Positions 11,515-23,460 of a stretch of DNA of 64,000 nt are shown piece after piece. The notes beneath the pieces were generated by a model, which had not been told where the DNA came from, did not search any database, and saw only the letters and a program-made list of their open reading frames with translations. How positions within the stretch are numbered: position 1 is the first letter of the stretch; each line of letters opens with the position of its first letter. Position numbers and translations under genes: made by a program. The stretch spans positions 29,630,077-29,694,076 of the forward strand of contig NC_068973.1 in NCBI RefSeq assembly GCF_016808095.1, read 5' to 3'. The stretch comes from Vigna angularis (taxonomy: Eukaryota > Streptophyta > Magnoliopsida > Fabales > Fabaceae).

Positions 11515-14500
11515 TTGTTTATGCGAGGTACTGTTGGCCCAGAAGAATTGCTTTTCGATTCAGAAATTGAACGCACTGCTAGAAGAAATAGAAGTAGTGC
11601 AAGAAGAAGAAAGAGAGAAAGAAGACAAGAACAAAGATTAATTGAACAAGAAAGGGAGGCATTAACAATGGCAGACCAAGAACCTGTTAGAAAGACTCTT
11701 CGTGACTATTCAATGCCAAATCCTAATAGTTATCATGGAAGCATTGTGAGACCTCCTATTCAAGCCAATAATTTTGAAATCAAGCCTGCCTTGTTACAAG
11801 TCATTCAACAGAATCAATTTGGAGGTGCAAATTCAGAAGATCCTAATTCTCACTTGGAGAATTTTCTGGCAATATGTGATACCTTGAAAATTAATGGAGT
11901 TTCAGATGATGCAATTCGTTTGAGGCTTTTTCCCTTTTCTCTACGGGATAAAGCTAAAAACTGGCTACAATCACAACCTCAAGGAAGTATTTCTACATGG
12001 GAGGATATGGCTACAAAATTTGTAATCAAATACTTCCCTCCTTCCAAATCAGCGAAAATGAGGAATGAGATCACCTCCTTCGTGCAGCAAGACAATGAAT
12101 CCTTATATGAGGCGTGGGAAAGATATAAGGAGCTAATGAGGAAATGTCCACATCATGCTTTACCTGAATGGTTGCAAGTGCAGACTTTCTATAATGGTCT
12201 TTCACCCACTTTTAAGGCAATGTTGGATGCAGCAAGTGGAGGATCATTCATTTTGAAAACACCAGAGGAAGCTTTGGAGACTCTTGAATTAATGGCAAAC
12301 AACACAGTGAATATGCAGTTTGACCGTCAAAATAGAAAAGCTGGTGTGTTGGAGGTTAATACATTGGATGCTATCTTAGCCCAAAACAAGTTGTTAACAC
12401 AGCAGATTACAGATTTGACTCAGAAGATGGGAATTATGCAAGCGAATAATGTGAATACTAGATCTCCAGGGTGTGATTTTTGTGGAGGAATGCATCAGAA
12501 TGGTGAATGTCAGGCAACTCACCAAGAGGTACACGTGAATGCAGTAGAACAACAACAAAACCAGTTCTCTACCAACTTTAATGCAAATTGGAGGCCCCAA
12601 CAAACGAGACCTTGGAGTAATCCAATCCAATCTAACCCGCCAAGGCCTCCATATCAATATCAAGCTCAACCCAGCAATCAAGGGAACAAGATGTCTACGT
12701 TGGAAAATGCATTAGAGAAGTTAACAATGCAAACTTCTACCTTTGTGGACCAGACTTCAAATTTCATGAATGAGACAAGGACTAATTTCAAGAACCAGGA
12801 AGCTTCAATCAGAAATTTAGAGAACCAGATTGGTCAGCTTTCAAGACAACTCTCTGAGAGATCTCCTGGCACATTCCCTAGTGACACTATACCAAACCCA
12901 AGAGAGCAATGCAAGGCAATTCAATTGAGGAATGGAAGAGTGATAGAGAATGAAAAAAAGAGTGAGATGGAGGGAGAGAAAAAGAAAAGAGTGGAAGAAA
13001 TAGTAGAAGAAAGTGCTGAAAAAGAAGTTGAGAGAAAATGTGAGGAGAAGGAAGAGGGACAGAAAAATCAAAAGAGTGAGAAAAAGATGCGTGAGTATGT
13101 CCCTACCATTCCATTCCCTCAAAGGTTGAAGAAGCAAGAACAGGCGAAGCAATTTGCAAGATTTCTTGATGTTTTTAAGAAGCTCCACATTAATATTCCA
13201 TTTGCTGAAGCATTGGAACAAATGCCAAGTTATGCTAAATTTATGAAAGACTTGTTGTCAAAGAAGAGGAAGCTTCAAGATGATGAAACAATTATGCTCA
13301 CAGAGGAGTGCAGTGCAATAATTCAGCAAAAATTACCTCCCAAGTTGAAGGATCCAGGGAGCTTTGTCATTCCATGTGAGATTGGAAATATAATGGTGGG
13401 TAAGGCATTGTGTGACCTTGGAGCAAGTATCAACTTGATGCCTTTGTCCATTTTTAAAAGGCTGGGTATTGGAGACGTGAAGCCCACTATGATCACTCTA
13501 CAATTGGCAGACCGATCGATGACTTATCCTTATGGAATTGTGGAAGATGTTCTAGTAAAGGTGGACAAATTTATTTTCCCAGCTGATTTTGTGGTTCTTG
13601 ACATGGAAGAAGATGCTAAAGTCCCAATCATTTTGGGAAGACCATTTTTAGCAACAGGGAGAGCATTGATAGATGTTGAACAAGGACAACTGATGTTAAG
13701 AGTGGCAGATGAGAAAGTCACATTTTCTATGACTGAAGCAGTGAAGCACAAACTTGACAAAGAAGACTGTTTCAAAGCTGAAATAATTGAGTCTCTTTTG
13801 TTGGAAGAAATAAAATTCCAGGTTAGGCAGAGTCCATTAGAGAAAGCTCTATTGTCAGGAAGGGAAGCAAAGGAGTTGAAAAGAGGAAGTAATGAGGAAG
13901 AGGTATTGAACTGCGCTCAAAAATTAGAAGTGCTGAAGCCAATATTCAATTCCACAAGAGGAATAGAAGATCTACACAAGGGTGAAAGTGGAGAAGTAGA
14001 AATGCCCAAGGTAGAATTAAAACAACTTCCTTCTCACCCAGAACAGCGGAAGAGGTACGCCACATTACTCAAGCGGGTGATTGTGCCTACGCGTTATTGT
14101 GATGAAAATACACTGAGCACTTTAGGCATGTCGGATGAATTAAATTGGATGCTTGAGAATATTGGCTGGAGTTCTTTTGTCACTTTGAAATACTCTGCTT
14201 ACGAGAAAATCACAAGGGAGTTCTTTAGTTCTGTGGAAGCAGAGATATTGCAGGGAAAGGATTGTGAAGAAGGGCTGATAGCATTTAGGTTGCATAATGT
14301 GTCTTATAGACTCACTTTAGCTGAGTTCAATGCAATCTTTGGTTTCCCAACTGGAGGTGAAAGGAACTATCCTAGAAGTTTTGATGCTTGGTCTTTTTGG
14401 TATCAATTGTCTCAATCAAGCTCTTTTGTCTCATCTGATTCCAAGGAGGCTAATATCCAACACCCCTGTTTTAGATATGCCCACCGCCTCATGGCTCATA

Positions 14501-15132
14501 CACTATTTGCTAGGGGTGATAGTCATTCTGCGGTTCGAAAGTCAGAATTATTATTCTTGTGGGGTATGGTTAACGATGTTCCATTGGACTCAGAAGCTTG
14601 GTTGGCAAGGCAGTTTCTCAAGGTAGGAAAAGCATCATCTGGGCAAATAGCAATTGGTGGACTGATCACCATTATTGCTTTGCATCTCAACATTTCTTTG
14701 GAGAATGACAAGGCAATCTCAGGAAATTCCCAAATTGATTTGGAAATGTTAATCCATAATGAGATGCTGGTGAAAAGGGAAGATCACTATTGCTTAGTCA
14801 TGAGTGCTATCACAGGATTGCAACCTCAACGTCTTCCAAATCCGGAGTTCACATCAGTGCGGGGTAAAGATAGATGGACCTTCTCTGCTTCTCAATGCCA
14901 AAATTCCCATCCTCATGATCCAGAACCGTCATCTCACATACCTCCAGTTCCTCGGCCTTCTACGGCTGACACTCTTGCTCATATCCAGCAGTCCCTTACT
15001 GAACTCAAAGCACAACAACTCCTACATTATCAGGAGTTCATCCAATTTAGGGACAATCAAATTCTTCATCAGCAGAAGGTGGAACAACTCTTACAAGAAG
15101 TTCTCACCAAGCTCAACTCTAGTCATCACTAA
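11515..15132 (+). CDS. Chimeric Athila-like Gag-protease-ORF1 polyprotein, copy 1
   Basis: The 1205-residue ORF is uninterrupted. Residues 1-50 are Arg/Glu-rich. A gag core follows at about 60-265 (TLRDYSMPNPNSYHG, FPFSLRDKAKNWLQ, FYNGLSP). A zinc knuckle C-X2-C-X3-H-X4-C lies at 320-332, then a Lys/Glu-rich low-complexity stretch and an aspartic protease with CDLGASINLMPLS (catalytic Asp at about 634) and IILGRPFLATG. The pre-RT linker ends at about 840 with VELKQLPSH. In Athila elements reverse transcriptase normally starts there. Instead the frame passes directly into a domain like ATHILA ORF-1 (about 845-1110: RYCDENTLSTLGM, FRLHNVSYRLTLAEFNAIFG), then a Gln-rich helical tail. There is no RT, RNase H or integrase, so the element must depend on trans-acting enzymes. 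ATG codons at 11521 and 11668 (MADQE) are alternative starts. Confidence 0.85.
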   Translation: MFMRGTVGPEELLFDSEIERTARRNRSSARRRKRERRQEQRLIEQEREALTMADQEPVRKTLRDYSMPNPNSYHGSIVRPPIQANNFEIKPALLQVIQQNQFGGANSEDPNSHLENFLAICDTLKINGVSDDAIRLRLFPFSLRDKAKNWLQSQPQGSISTWEDMATKFVIKYFPPSKSAKMRNEITSFVQQDNESLYEAWERYKELMRKCPHHALPEWLQVQTFYNGLSPTFKAMLDAASGGSFILKTPEEALETLELMANNTVNMQFDRQNRKAGVLEVNTLDAILAQNKLLTQQITDLTQKMGIMQANNVNTRSPGCDFCGGMHQNGECQATHQEVHVNAVEQQQNQFSTNFNANWRPQQTRPWSNPIQSNPPRPPYQYQAQPSNQGNKMSTLENALEKLTMQTSTFVDQTSNFMNETRTNFKNQEASIRNLENQIGQLSRQLSERSPGTFPSDTIPNPREQCKAIQLRNGRVIENEKKSEMEGEKKKRVEEIVEESAEKEVERKCEEKEEGQKNQKSEKKMREYVPTIPFPQRLKKQEQAKQFARFLDVFKKLHINIPFAEALEQMPSYAKFMKDLLSKKRKLQDDETIMLTEECSAIIQQKLPPKLKDPGSFVIPCEIGNIMVGKALCDLGASINLMPLSIFKRLGIGDVKPTMITLQLADRSMTYPYGIVEDVLVKVDKFIFPADFVVLDMEEDAKVPIILGRPFLATGRALIDVEQGQLMLRVADEKVTFSMTEAVKHKLDKEDCFKAEIIESLLLEEIKFQVRQSPLEKALLSGREAKELKRGSNEEEVLNCAQKLEVLKPIFNSTRGIEDLHKGESGEVEMPKVELKQLPSHPEQRKRYATLLKRVIVPTRYCDENTLSTLGMSDELNWMLENIGWSSFVTLKYSAYEKITREFFSSVEAEILQGKDCEEGLIAFRLHNVSYRLTLAEFNAIFGFPTGGERNYPRSFDAWSFWYQLSQSSSFVSSDSKEANIQHPCFRYAHRLMAHTLFARGDSHSAVRKSELLFLWGMVNDVPLDSEAWLARQFLKVGKASSGQIAIGGLITIIALHLNISLENDKAISGNSQIDLEMLIHNEMLVKREDHYCLVMSAITGLQPQRLPNPEFTSVRGKDRWTFSASQCQNSHPHDPEPSSHIPPVPRPSTADTLAHIQQSLTELKAQQLLHYQEFIQFRDNQILHQQKVEQLLQEVLTKLNSSHH

Positions 15133-15498
15133 TCTTGTGAGTTCTAACCCCCTGTATTTTTTTTTTTTACTTTCCATACATTGGGGACTTTGTAAATATG
15201 TAGGCTTAGGGTGTTTGTATGTATGACATCTTACATTTTGCATTTGCATGTGCATTTAACGTTTATATGGAAATGTATCATTTTAGCTTTGCGTTCTATG
15301 TTTTGAACAATGATATTTTCTAAGCACATTGTGAATAGATTTCTGATTGCTTGTTGGGAAACTTCACACACTACACAGTGAGATTTGACACTAAGATACT
15401 AATGGAAGATAATATTTGGGGAAAAGATAGAAAATATTTTCTGTTAGGTTTCTATGGTGACACTCACTGCACTTGGTTACTGGAGAATTGTCTGTCAA

Positions 15499-15575
<77 letters not shown>

Positions 15576-16025
15576 AAAAAAACAAAAACAAAAACAAAAA
15601 CAAAACAATAAATTGAGGGAATAAATTGACACCCCTTTGAGACTATATGTTACTGGGGAAGAGACACTCCTTTGAGACTGAGTGTGGCAAGTGGAAGACC
15701 CATGCTTAGTTGGCAGGTAAGTGTTTTCTAAGTGAGGAACCTAATAGAAAATCTTTTTCAGGACACTTCAATGTCAAATATTATCTGCCTTAATGTCTTA
15801 TGTCATACCTCAATTCAGTAATTACACTTAGGGTCCCAATAAGTTAGTCATTATGCTTGAAATTTTGTGAAGTATGGGCTTGAGGAATATCATTGTTTGA
15901 ACTGAACTTGAAATGAGATGGTATGTTTCCATTTAGGTTTTATATCCTTCTGTGTGCATAATCATTCTGTGTTAGTTGAATTCTCTTTGCTTGAGGACAA
16001 GCCAACGTCTAAGCATGGGGTATTT
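15133..16025 (+). other. 3' non-coding region and polypurine tract, unit 1
   Basis: The 0.9-kb stretch after the stop codon holds no gene. It contains a (TA)n tract of about 70 bp (about 15500-15570), a run of AAAAAC units directly after it, and, at the 3' edge, TTGCTTGAGGACAAGCCAAC followed by a G-rich tract up to the next LTR at 16026. The GAGGACAAGC block before the purine tract is typical of Athila and Tat elements. Confidence 0.75.
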
Positions 16026-17322
16026 TGATGTGTGAGTAAATGTAATTGCATTCATGTCTTAGTTTAGGTCATTTGCATGCATAATTGCATTCATTGAAGG
16101 ATTTAGTCATGGATTATCTTTGTTTCGGATCATACATTGGCATTTTGTGTTTTTATTGTAGATTGATGATTCTAAGTGCCAAAATCACAATTTGGGAAGA
16201 ATTGATGTACAAGATACCAAGATGAAACCAGAGAGTTCAACAACCAAGCTGTGAACAGTCTCACAACCTGTGGAGTTACATGTGGATGTTGCTTCTAAAT
16301 GGAGTTGCAAAACAAAAAGTTCAACAACCAAGCTGTGAACAGTTTCACAACCTGTGGAGTAATCTGTGGATTCACGTAAGAAAACAGAATTAAAGCAGAG
16401 AAGAACACAGGTAGAGTGGGGAGTTTTCCATGGGCTGTGAAAGTTTCCAGGAGCAGTTATTGAGCAGTTATTGATCTCTTTTATGACTGATTTAAAGAGA
16501 TTAAATTAAAGGAAAATTGGAGGAAGTTAGGGAAAAGGAAAATCACTCTCCTAAAAAGGAGGAATTTGTGGAAATGATGGGGGAGGAATGAAAACACGTG
16601 GAAGGGGGATACAAAAAGGGTATTCACGCACAACAAAGGGTCTCTTCTTCTTCATCTTCTTCTTGGAGCTTTTGGCTGCAACTTTTTGCTTTTTGATTTT
16701 TCTTTTCCATTATGCAGAACTAATTTTCCTTTTGTTAGTGGATTGATGTAGTGCTTTGGATTATATTTTCTGAACCTTTTTCAATTGATGTTAAGTTCAT
16801 TTTAATTATCCCAGTGTTCTATTTATGTTTTAATGTCTATTCTATGAGCAGTTTCACAGTTGGGAGATTGGGAATTGCTTGCGTTTATAAATAGAACATA
16901 TTAGATGTTGTCACAATTGGGAAATTGGGCAGGACTAGTTAGTTTGAATTGAGATATGATTGTTCTTCATGATCTTGTTGAATTTGTAATTGGCCTAAGG
17001 GATTGGGGATTCAAATTCAAGGGATACGTTTGCCTACTAAGGGATTAGGGGTAAACAAGCTCTAAATAAACTCAAGTGGATAATTATAATTTACACATCG
17101 ATTGAAAATGGGAGGAAATTATATGAAAAGGTATGAAATCAATTCTCTAACATTGTTTATATCATTTGAATTTCCATCACTTGTTTATGTTCATCATTCA
17201 CTGGATAAATTTCATCACTCAAAATTAAGTAAGTTAGTAAACTGGTACTCAACTCATTCAATCCCAGAGGACGATATTTTGTTACTACAATTACGATTGG
17301 TACACTTGCCAAACGTACATCA
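16026..17322 (+). repeat. Athila-like LTR, copy 2 (shared between units 1 and 2)
   Basis: This 1297-bp LTR appears identical or almost identical to 10049-11345. It acts as the 3' LTR of unit 1 and the 5' LTR of unit 2, the arrangement expected from LTR-LTR unequal exchange or integration of a circular concatemer. Confidence 0.88.
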
Positions 17323-17491
17323 AGTTTCTGGCGCCGTTGCCGGGGATTGATTACTGTTGATATTAGTGATCTAATTGGCTTAAGATTTGAGTTGTAGATG
17401 TTAGGGAATTTTTGTTCTTATTTTTGAGTTTTTTTTTTCAATTTTATTGTCACCTAATTTCTGTTGCAGTATTGTGTGTTTTTTGTTTTAG

Positions 17492-20400
17492 TTGTTTATG
17501 CGAGGTACTGTTGGCCCAGAAGAATTGCTTTTCGATTCAGAAATTGAACGCACTGCTAGAAGAAATAGAAGTAGTGCAAGAAGAAGAAAGAGAGAAAGAA
17601 GACAAGAACAAAGATTAATTGAACAAGAAAGGGAGGCATTAACAATGGCAGACCAAGAACCTGTTAGAAAGACTCTTCGTGACTATTCAATGCCAAATCC
17701 TAATAGTTATCATGGAAGCATTGTGAGACCTCCTATTCAAGCCAATAATTTTGAAATCAAGCCTGCCTTGTTACAAGTCATTCAACAGAATCAATTTGGA
17801 GGTGCAAATTCAGAAGATCCTAATTCTCACTTGGAGAATTTTCTGGCAATATGTGATACCTTGAAAATTAATGGAGTTTCAGATGATGCAATTCGTTTGA
17901 GGCTTTTTCCCTTTTCTCTACGGGATAAAGCTAAAAACTGGCTACAATCACAACCTCAAGGAAGTATTTCTACATGGGAGGATATGGCTACAAAATTTGT
18001 AATCAAATACTTCCCTCCTTCCAAATCAGCGAAAATGAGGAATGAGATCACCTCCTTCGTGCAGCAAGACAATGAATCCTTATATGAGGCGTGGGAAAGA
18101 TATAAGGAGCTAATGAGGAAATGTCCACATCATGCTTTACCTGAATGGTTGCAAGTGCAGACTTTCTATAATGGTCTTTCACCCACTTTTAAGGCAATGT
18201 TGGATGCAGCAAGTGGAGGATCATTCATTTTGAAAACACCAGAGGAAGCTTTGGAGACTCTTGAATTAATGGTAAACAACACAGTGAATATGCAGTTTGA
18301 CCGTCAAAATAGAAAAGCTGGTGTGTTGGAGGTTAATACATTGGATGCTATCTTAGCCCAAAACAAGTTGTTAACACAGCAGATTACAGATTTGACTCAG
18401 AAGATGGGAATTATGCAAGCGAATAATGTGAATACTAGATCTCCAGGGTGTGATTTTTGTGGAGGAATGCATCAGAATGGTGAATGTCAGGCAACTCACC
18501 AAGAGGTACACGTGAATGCAGTAGAACAACAACAAAATCAGTTCTCTACCAACTTTAATGCAAATTGGAGGCCCCAACAAACGAGACCTTGGAGTAATCC
18601 AATCCAATCTAACCCGCCAAGGCCTCCATATCAATATCAAGCTCAACCCAGCAATCAAGGGAACAAGATGTCTACGTTGGAAAATGCATTAGAGAAGTTA
18701 ACAATGCAAACTTCTACCTTTGTGGACCAGACTTCAAATTTCATGAATGAGACAAGGACTAATTTCAAGAACCAGGAAGCTTCAATCAGAAATTTAGAGA
18801 ACCAGATTGGTCAGCTTTCAAGACAACTCTCTGAGAGATCTCCTGGCACATTCCCTAGTGACACTATACCAAACCCAAGAGAGCAATGCAAGGCAATTCA
18901 ATTGAGGAATGGAAGAGTGATAGAGAATGAAAAAAAGAGTGAGATGGAGGGAGAGAAAAAGAAAAGAGTGGAAGAAATAGTAGAAGAAAGTGCTGAAAAA
19001 GAAGTTGAGAGAAAATGTGAGGAGAAGGAAGAGGGACAGAAAAATCAAAAGAGTGAGAAAAAGATGCGTGAGTATGTCCCTACCATTCCATTCCCTCAAA
19101 GGTTGAAGAAGCAAGAACAGGCGAAGCAATTTGCAAGATTTCTTGATGTTTTTAAGAAGCTCCACATTAATATTCCATTTGCTGAAGCATTGGAACAAAT
19201 GCCAAGTTATGCTAAATTTATGAAAGACTTGTTGTCAAAGAAGAGGAAGCTTCAAGATGATGAAACAATTATGCTCACAGAGGAGTGCAGTGCAATAATT
19301 CAGCAAAAATTACCTCCCAAGTTGAAGGATCCAGGGAGCTTTGTCATTCCATGTGAGATTGGAAATATAATGGTGGGTAAGGCATTGTGTGACCTTGGAG
19401 CAAGTATCAACTTGATGCCTTTGTCCATTTTTAAAAGGCTGGGTATTGGAGACGTGAAGCCCACTATGATCACTCTACAATTGGCAGACCGATCGATGAC
19501 TTATCCTTATGGAATTGTGGAAGATGTTCTAGTAAAGGTGGACAAATTTATTTTCCCAGCTGATTTTGTGGTTCTTGACATGGAAGAAGATGCTAAAGTC
19601 CCAATCATTTTGGGAAGACCATTTTTAGCAACAGGGAGAGCATTGATAGATGTTGAACAAGGACAACTGATGTTAAGAGTGGCAGATGAGAAAGTCACAT
19701 TTTCTATGACTGAAGCAGTGAAGCACAAACTTGACAAAGAAGACTGTTTCAAAGCTGAAATAATTGAGTCTCTTTTGTTGGAAGAAATAAAATTCCAGGT
19801 TAGGCAGAGTCCATTAGAGAAAGCTCTATTGTCAGGAAGGGAAGCAAAGGAGTTGAAAAGAGGAAGTAATGAGGAAGAGGTATTGAACTGCGCTCAAAAA
19901 TTAGAAGTGCTGAAGCCAATATTCAATTCCACAAGAGGAATAGAAGATCTACACAAGGGTGAAAGTGGAGAAGTAGAAATGCCCAAGGTAGAATTAAAAC
20001 AACTTCCTTCTCACCCAGAACAGCGGAAGAGGTACGCCACATTACTCAAGCGGGTGATTGTGCCTACGCGTTATTGTGATGAAAATACACTGAGCACTTT
20101 AGGCATGTCGGATGAATTAAATTGGATGCTTGAGAATATTGGCTGGAGTTCTTTTGTCACTTTGAAATACTCTGCTTACGAGAAAATCACAAGGGAGTTC
20201 TTTAGTTCTGTGGAAGCAGAGATATTGCAGGGAAAGGATTGTGAAGAAGGGCTGATAGCATTTAGGTTGCATAATGTGTCTTATAGACTCACTTTAGCTG
20301 AGTTCAATGCAATCTTTGGTTTCCCAACTGGAGGTGAAAGGAACTATCCTAGAAGTTTTGATGCTTGGTCTTTTTGGTATCAATTGTCTCAATCAAGCTC

Positions 20401-21109
20401 TTTTGTCTCATCTGATTCCAAGGAGGCTAATATCCAACACCCCTGTTTTAGATATGCCCACCGCCTCATGGCTCATACACTATTTGCTAGGGGTGATAGT
20501 CATTCTGCGGTTCGAAAGTCAGAATTATTATTCTTGTGGGGTATGGTTAACGATGTTCCATTGGACTCAGAAGCTTGGTTGGCAAGGCAGTTTCTCAAGG
20601 TAGGAAAAGCATCATCTGGGCAAATAGCAATTGGTGGACTGATCACCATTATTGCTTTGCATCTCAACATTTCTTTGGAGAATGACAAGGCAATCTCAGG
20701 AAATTCCCAAATTGATTTGGAAATGTTAATCCATAATGAGATGCTGGTGAAAAGGGAAGATCACTATTGCTTAGTCATGAGTGCTATCACAGGATTGCAA
20801 CCTCAACGTCTTCCAAATCCGGAGTTCACATCAGTGCGGGGTAAAGATAGATGGACCTTCTCTGCTTCTCAATGCCAAAATTCCCATCCTCATGATCCAG
20901 AACCGTCATCTCACATACCTCCAGTTCCTCGGCCTTCTACGGCTGACACTCTTGCTCATATCCAGCAGTCCCTTACTGAACTCAAAGCACAACAACTCCT
21001 ACATTATCAGGAGTTCATCCAATTTAGGGACAATCAAATTCTTCATCAGCAGAAGGTGGAACAACTCTTACAAGAAGTTCTCACCAAGCTCAACTCTAGT
21101 CATCACTAA
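17492..21109 (+). CDS. Chimeric Athila-like Gag-protease-ORF1 polyprotein, copy 2
   Basis: This is the same 1205-residue open frame as at 11515. The only protein difference I found is Ala261 to Val (GCA to GTA at about 18272), which copy 3 shares. A silent change at about 18538 (CAG context, AACCAG to AATCAG) is also shared with copy 3. The primer site sits at 17329-17346. The domain order and the absence of RT and integrase are as in copy 1. An unbroken 3.6-kb frame in two copies indicates very recent duplication, or selection before it. Confidence 0.85.
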   Translation: MFMRGTVGPEELLFDSEIERTARRNRSSARRRKRERRQEQRLIEQEREALTMADQEPVRKTLRDYSMPNPNSYHGSIVRPPIQANNFEIKPALLQVIQQNQFGGANSEDPNSHLENFLAICDTLKINGVSDDAIRLRLFPFSLRDKAKNWLQSQPQGSISTWEDMATKFVIKYFPPSKSAKMRNEITSFVQQDNESLYEAWERYKELMRKCPHHALPEWLQVQTFYNGLSPTFKAMLDAASGGSFILKTPEEALETLELMVNNTVNMQFDRQNRKAGVLEVNTLDAILAQNKLLTQQITDLTQKMGIMQANNVNTRSPGCDFCGGMHQNGECQATHQEVHVNAVEQQQNQFSTNFNANWRPQQTRPWSNPIQSNPPRPPYQYQAQPSNQGNKMSTLENALEKLTMQTSTFVDQTSNFMNETRTNFKNQEASIRNLENQIGQLSRQLSERSPGTFPSDTIPNPREQCKAIQLRNGRVIENEKKSEMEGEKKKRVEEIVEESAEKEVERKCEEKEEGQKNQKSEKKMREYVPTIPFPQRLKKQEQAKQFARFLDVFKKLHINIPFAEALEQMPSYAKFMKDLLSKKRKLQDDETIMLTEECSAIIQQKLPPKLKDPGSFVIPCEIGNIMVGKALCDLGASINLMPLSIFKRLGIGDVKPTMITLQLADRSMTYPYGIVEDVLVKVDKFIFPADFVVLDMEEDAKVPIILGRPFLATGRALIDVEQGQLMLRVADEKVTFSMTEAVKHKLDKEDCFKAEIIESLLLEEIKFQVRQSPLEKALLSGREAKELKRGSNEEEVLNCAQKLEVLKPIFNSTRGIEDLHKGESGEVEMPKVELKQLPSHPEQRKRYATLLKRVIVPTRYCDENTLSTLGMSDELNWMLENIGWSSFVTLKYSAYEKITREFFSSVEAEILQGKDCEEGLIAFRLHNVSYRLTLAEFNAIFGFPTGGERNYPRSFDAWSFWYQLSQSSSFVSSDSKEANIQHPCFRYAHRLMAHTLFARGDSHSAVRKSELLFLWGMVNDVPLDSEAWLARQFLKVGKASSGQIAIGGLITIIALHLNISLENDKAISGNSQIDLEMLIHNEMLVKREDHYCLVMSAITGLQPQRLPNPEFTSVRGKDRWTFSASQCQNSHPHDPEPSSHIPPVPRPSTADTLAHIQQSLTELKAQQLLHYQEFIQFRDNQILHQQKVEQLLQEVLTKLNSSHH

Positions 21110-21475
21110 TCTTGTGAGTTCTAACCCCCTGTATTTTTTTTTTTTACTTTCCATACATTGGGGACTTTGTAAATATGTAGGCTTAGGGTGTTTGTATGTA
21201 TGACATCTTACATTTTGCATTTGCATGTGCATTTAACGTTTATATGGAAATGTATCATTTTAGCTTTGCGTTCTATGTTTTGAACAATGATATTTTCTAA
21301 GCACATTGTGAATAGATTTCTGATTGCTTGTTGGGAAACTTCACACACTACACAGTGAGATTTGACACTAAGATACTAATGGAAGATAATATTTGGGGAA
21401 AAGATAGAAAATATTTTCTGTTAGGTTTCTATGGTGACACTCACTGCACTTGGTTACTGGAGAATTGTCTGTCAA

Positions 21476-21544
<69 letters not shown>

Positions 21545-21994
21545 AAAAAAACAAAAACAAAAACAAAAACAAAACAATAAATTGAGGGAATAAATTGACA
21601 CCCCTTTGAGACTATATGTTACTGGGGAAGAGACACTCCTTTGAGACTGAGTGTGGCAAGTGGAAGACCCATGCTTAGTTGGCAGGTAAGTGTTTTCTAA
21701 GTGAGGAACCTAATAGAAAATCTTTTTCAGGACACTTCAATGTCAAATATTATCTGCCTTAATGTCTTATGTCATACCTCAATTCAGTAATTACACTTAG
21801 GGTCCCAATAAGTTAGTCATTATGCTTGAAATTTTGTGAAGTATGGGCTTGAGGAATATCATTGTTTGAACTGAACTTGAAATGAGATGGTATGTTTCCA
21901 TTTAGGTTTTATATCCTTCTGTGTGCATAATCATTCTGTGTTAGTTGAATTCTCTTTGCTTGAGGACAAGCCAACGTCTAAGCATGGGGTATTT
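21110..21994 (+). other. 3' non-coding region and polypurine tract, unit 2
   Basis: Same content as 15133-16025. The (TA)n tract here is about 60 bp (about 21480-21539), shorter than in unit 1, which accounts for most of the 8-bp difference in unit length. No gene is present. Confidence 0.7.
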
Positions 21995-23291
21995 TGATGT
22001 GTGAGTAAATGTAATTGCATTCATGTCTTAGTTTAGGTCATTTGCATGCATAATTGCATTCATTGAAGGATTTAGTCATGGATTATCTTTGTTTCGGATC
22101 ATACATTGGCATTTTGTGTTTTTATTGTAGATTGATGATTCTAAGTGCCAAAATCACAATTTGGGAAGAATTGATGTACAAGATACCAAGATGAAACCAG
22201 AGAGTTCAACAACCAAGCTGTGAACAGTCTCACAACCTGTGGAGTTACATGTGGATGTTGCTTCTAAATGGAGTTGCAAAACAAAAAGTTCAACAACCAA
22301 GCTGTGAACAGTTTCACAACCTGTGGAGTAATCTGTGGATTCACGTAAGAAAACAGAATTAAAGCAGAGAAGAACACAGGTAGAGTGGGGAGTTTTCCAT
22401 GGGCTGTGAAAGTTTCCAGGAGCAGTTATTGAGCAGTTATTGATCTCTTTTATGACTGATTTAAAGAGATTAAATTAAAGGAAAATTGGAGGAAGTTAGG
22501 GAAAAGGAAAATCACTCTCCTAAAAAGGAGGAATTTGTGGAAATGATGGGGGAGGAATGAAAACACGTGGAAGGGGGATACAAAAAGGGTATTCACGCAC
22601 AACAAAGGGTCTCTTCTTCTTCATCTTCTTCTTGGAGCTTTTGGCTGCAACTTTTTGCTTTTTGATTTTTCTTTTCCATTATGCAGAACTAATTTTCCTT
22701 TTGTTAGTGGATTGATGTAGTGCTTTGGATTATATTTTCTGAACCTTTTTCAATTGATGTTAAGTTCATTTTAATTATCCCAGTGTTCTATTTATGTTTT
22801 AATGTCTATTCTATGAGCAGTTTCACAGTTGGGAGATTGGGAATTGCTTGCGTTTATAAATAGAACATATTAGATGTTGTCACAATTGGGAAATTGGGCA
22901 GGACTAGTTAGTTTGAATTGAGATATGATTGTTCTTCATGATCTTGTTGAATTTGTAATTGGCCTAAGGGATTGGGGATTCAAATTCAAGGGATACGTTT
23001 GCCTACTAAGGGATTAGGGGTAAACAAGCTCTAAATAAACTCAAGTGGATAATTATAATTTACACATCGATTGAAAATGGGAGGAAATTATATGAAAAGG
23101 TATGAAATCAATTCTCTAACATTGTTTATATCATTTGAATTTCCATCACTTGTTTATGTTCATCATTCACTGGATAAATTTCATCACTCAAAATTAAGTA
23201 AGTTAGTAAACTGGTACTCAACTCATTCAATCCCAGAGGACGATATTTTGTTACTACAATTACGATTGGTACACTTGCCAAACGTACATCA
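21995..23291 (+). repeat. Athila-like LTR, copy 3
   Basis: A 1297-bp LTR with the same limits as the other two, from TGATGTGTGAG to ACATCA. The primer site follows at 23298-23315. Confidence 0.88.
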
Positions 23292-23460
23292 AGTTTCTGG
23301 CGCCGTTGCCGGGGATTGATTACTGTTGATATTAGTGATCTAATTGGCTTAAGATTTGAGTTGTAGATGTTAGGGAATTTTTGTTCTTATTTTTGAGTTT
23401 TTTTTTTCAATTTTATTGTCACCTAATTTCTGTTGCAGTATTGTGTGTTTTTTGTTTTAG

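Noticed and set aside
12841..13221. 126-codon minus-strand frame inside the Athila-like ORF (repeated in each unit)
   Set aside because: It is the complement of a Lys/Glu-rich low-complexity stretch of the plus-strand polyprotein and has no features of its own.
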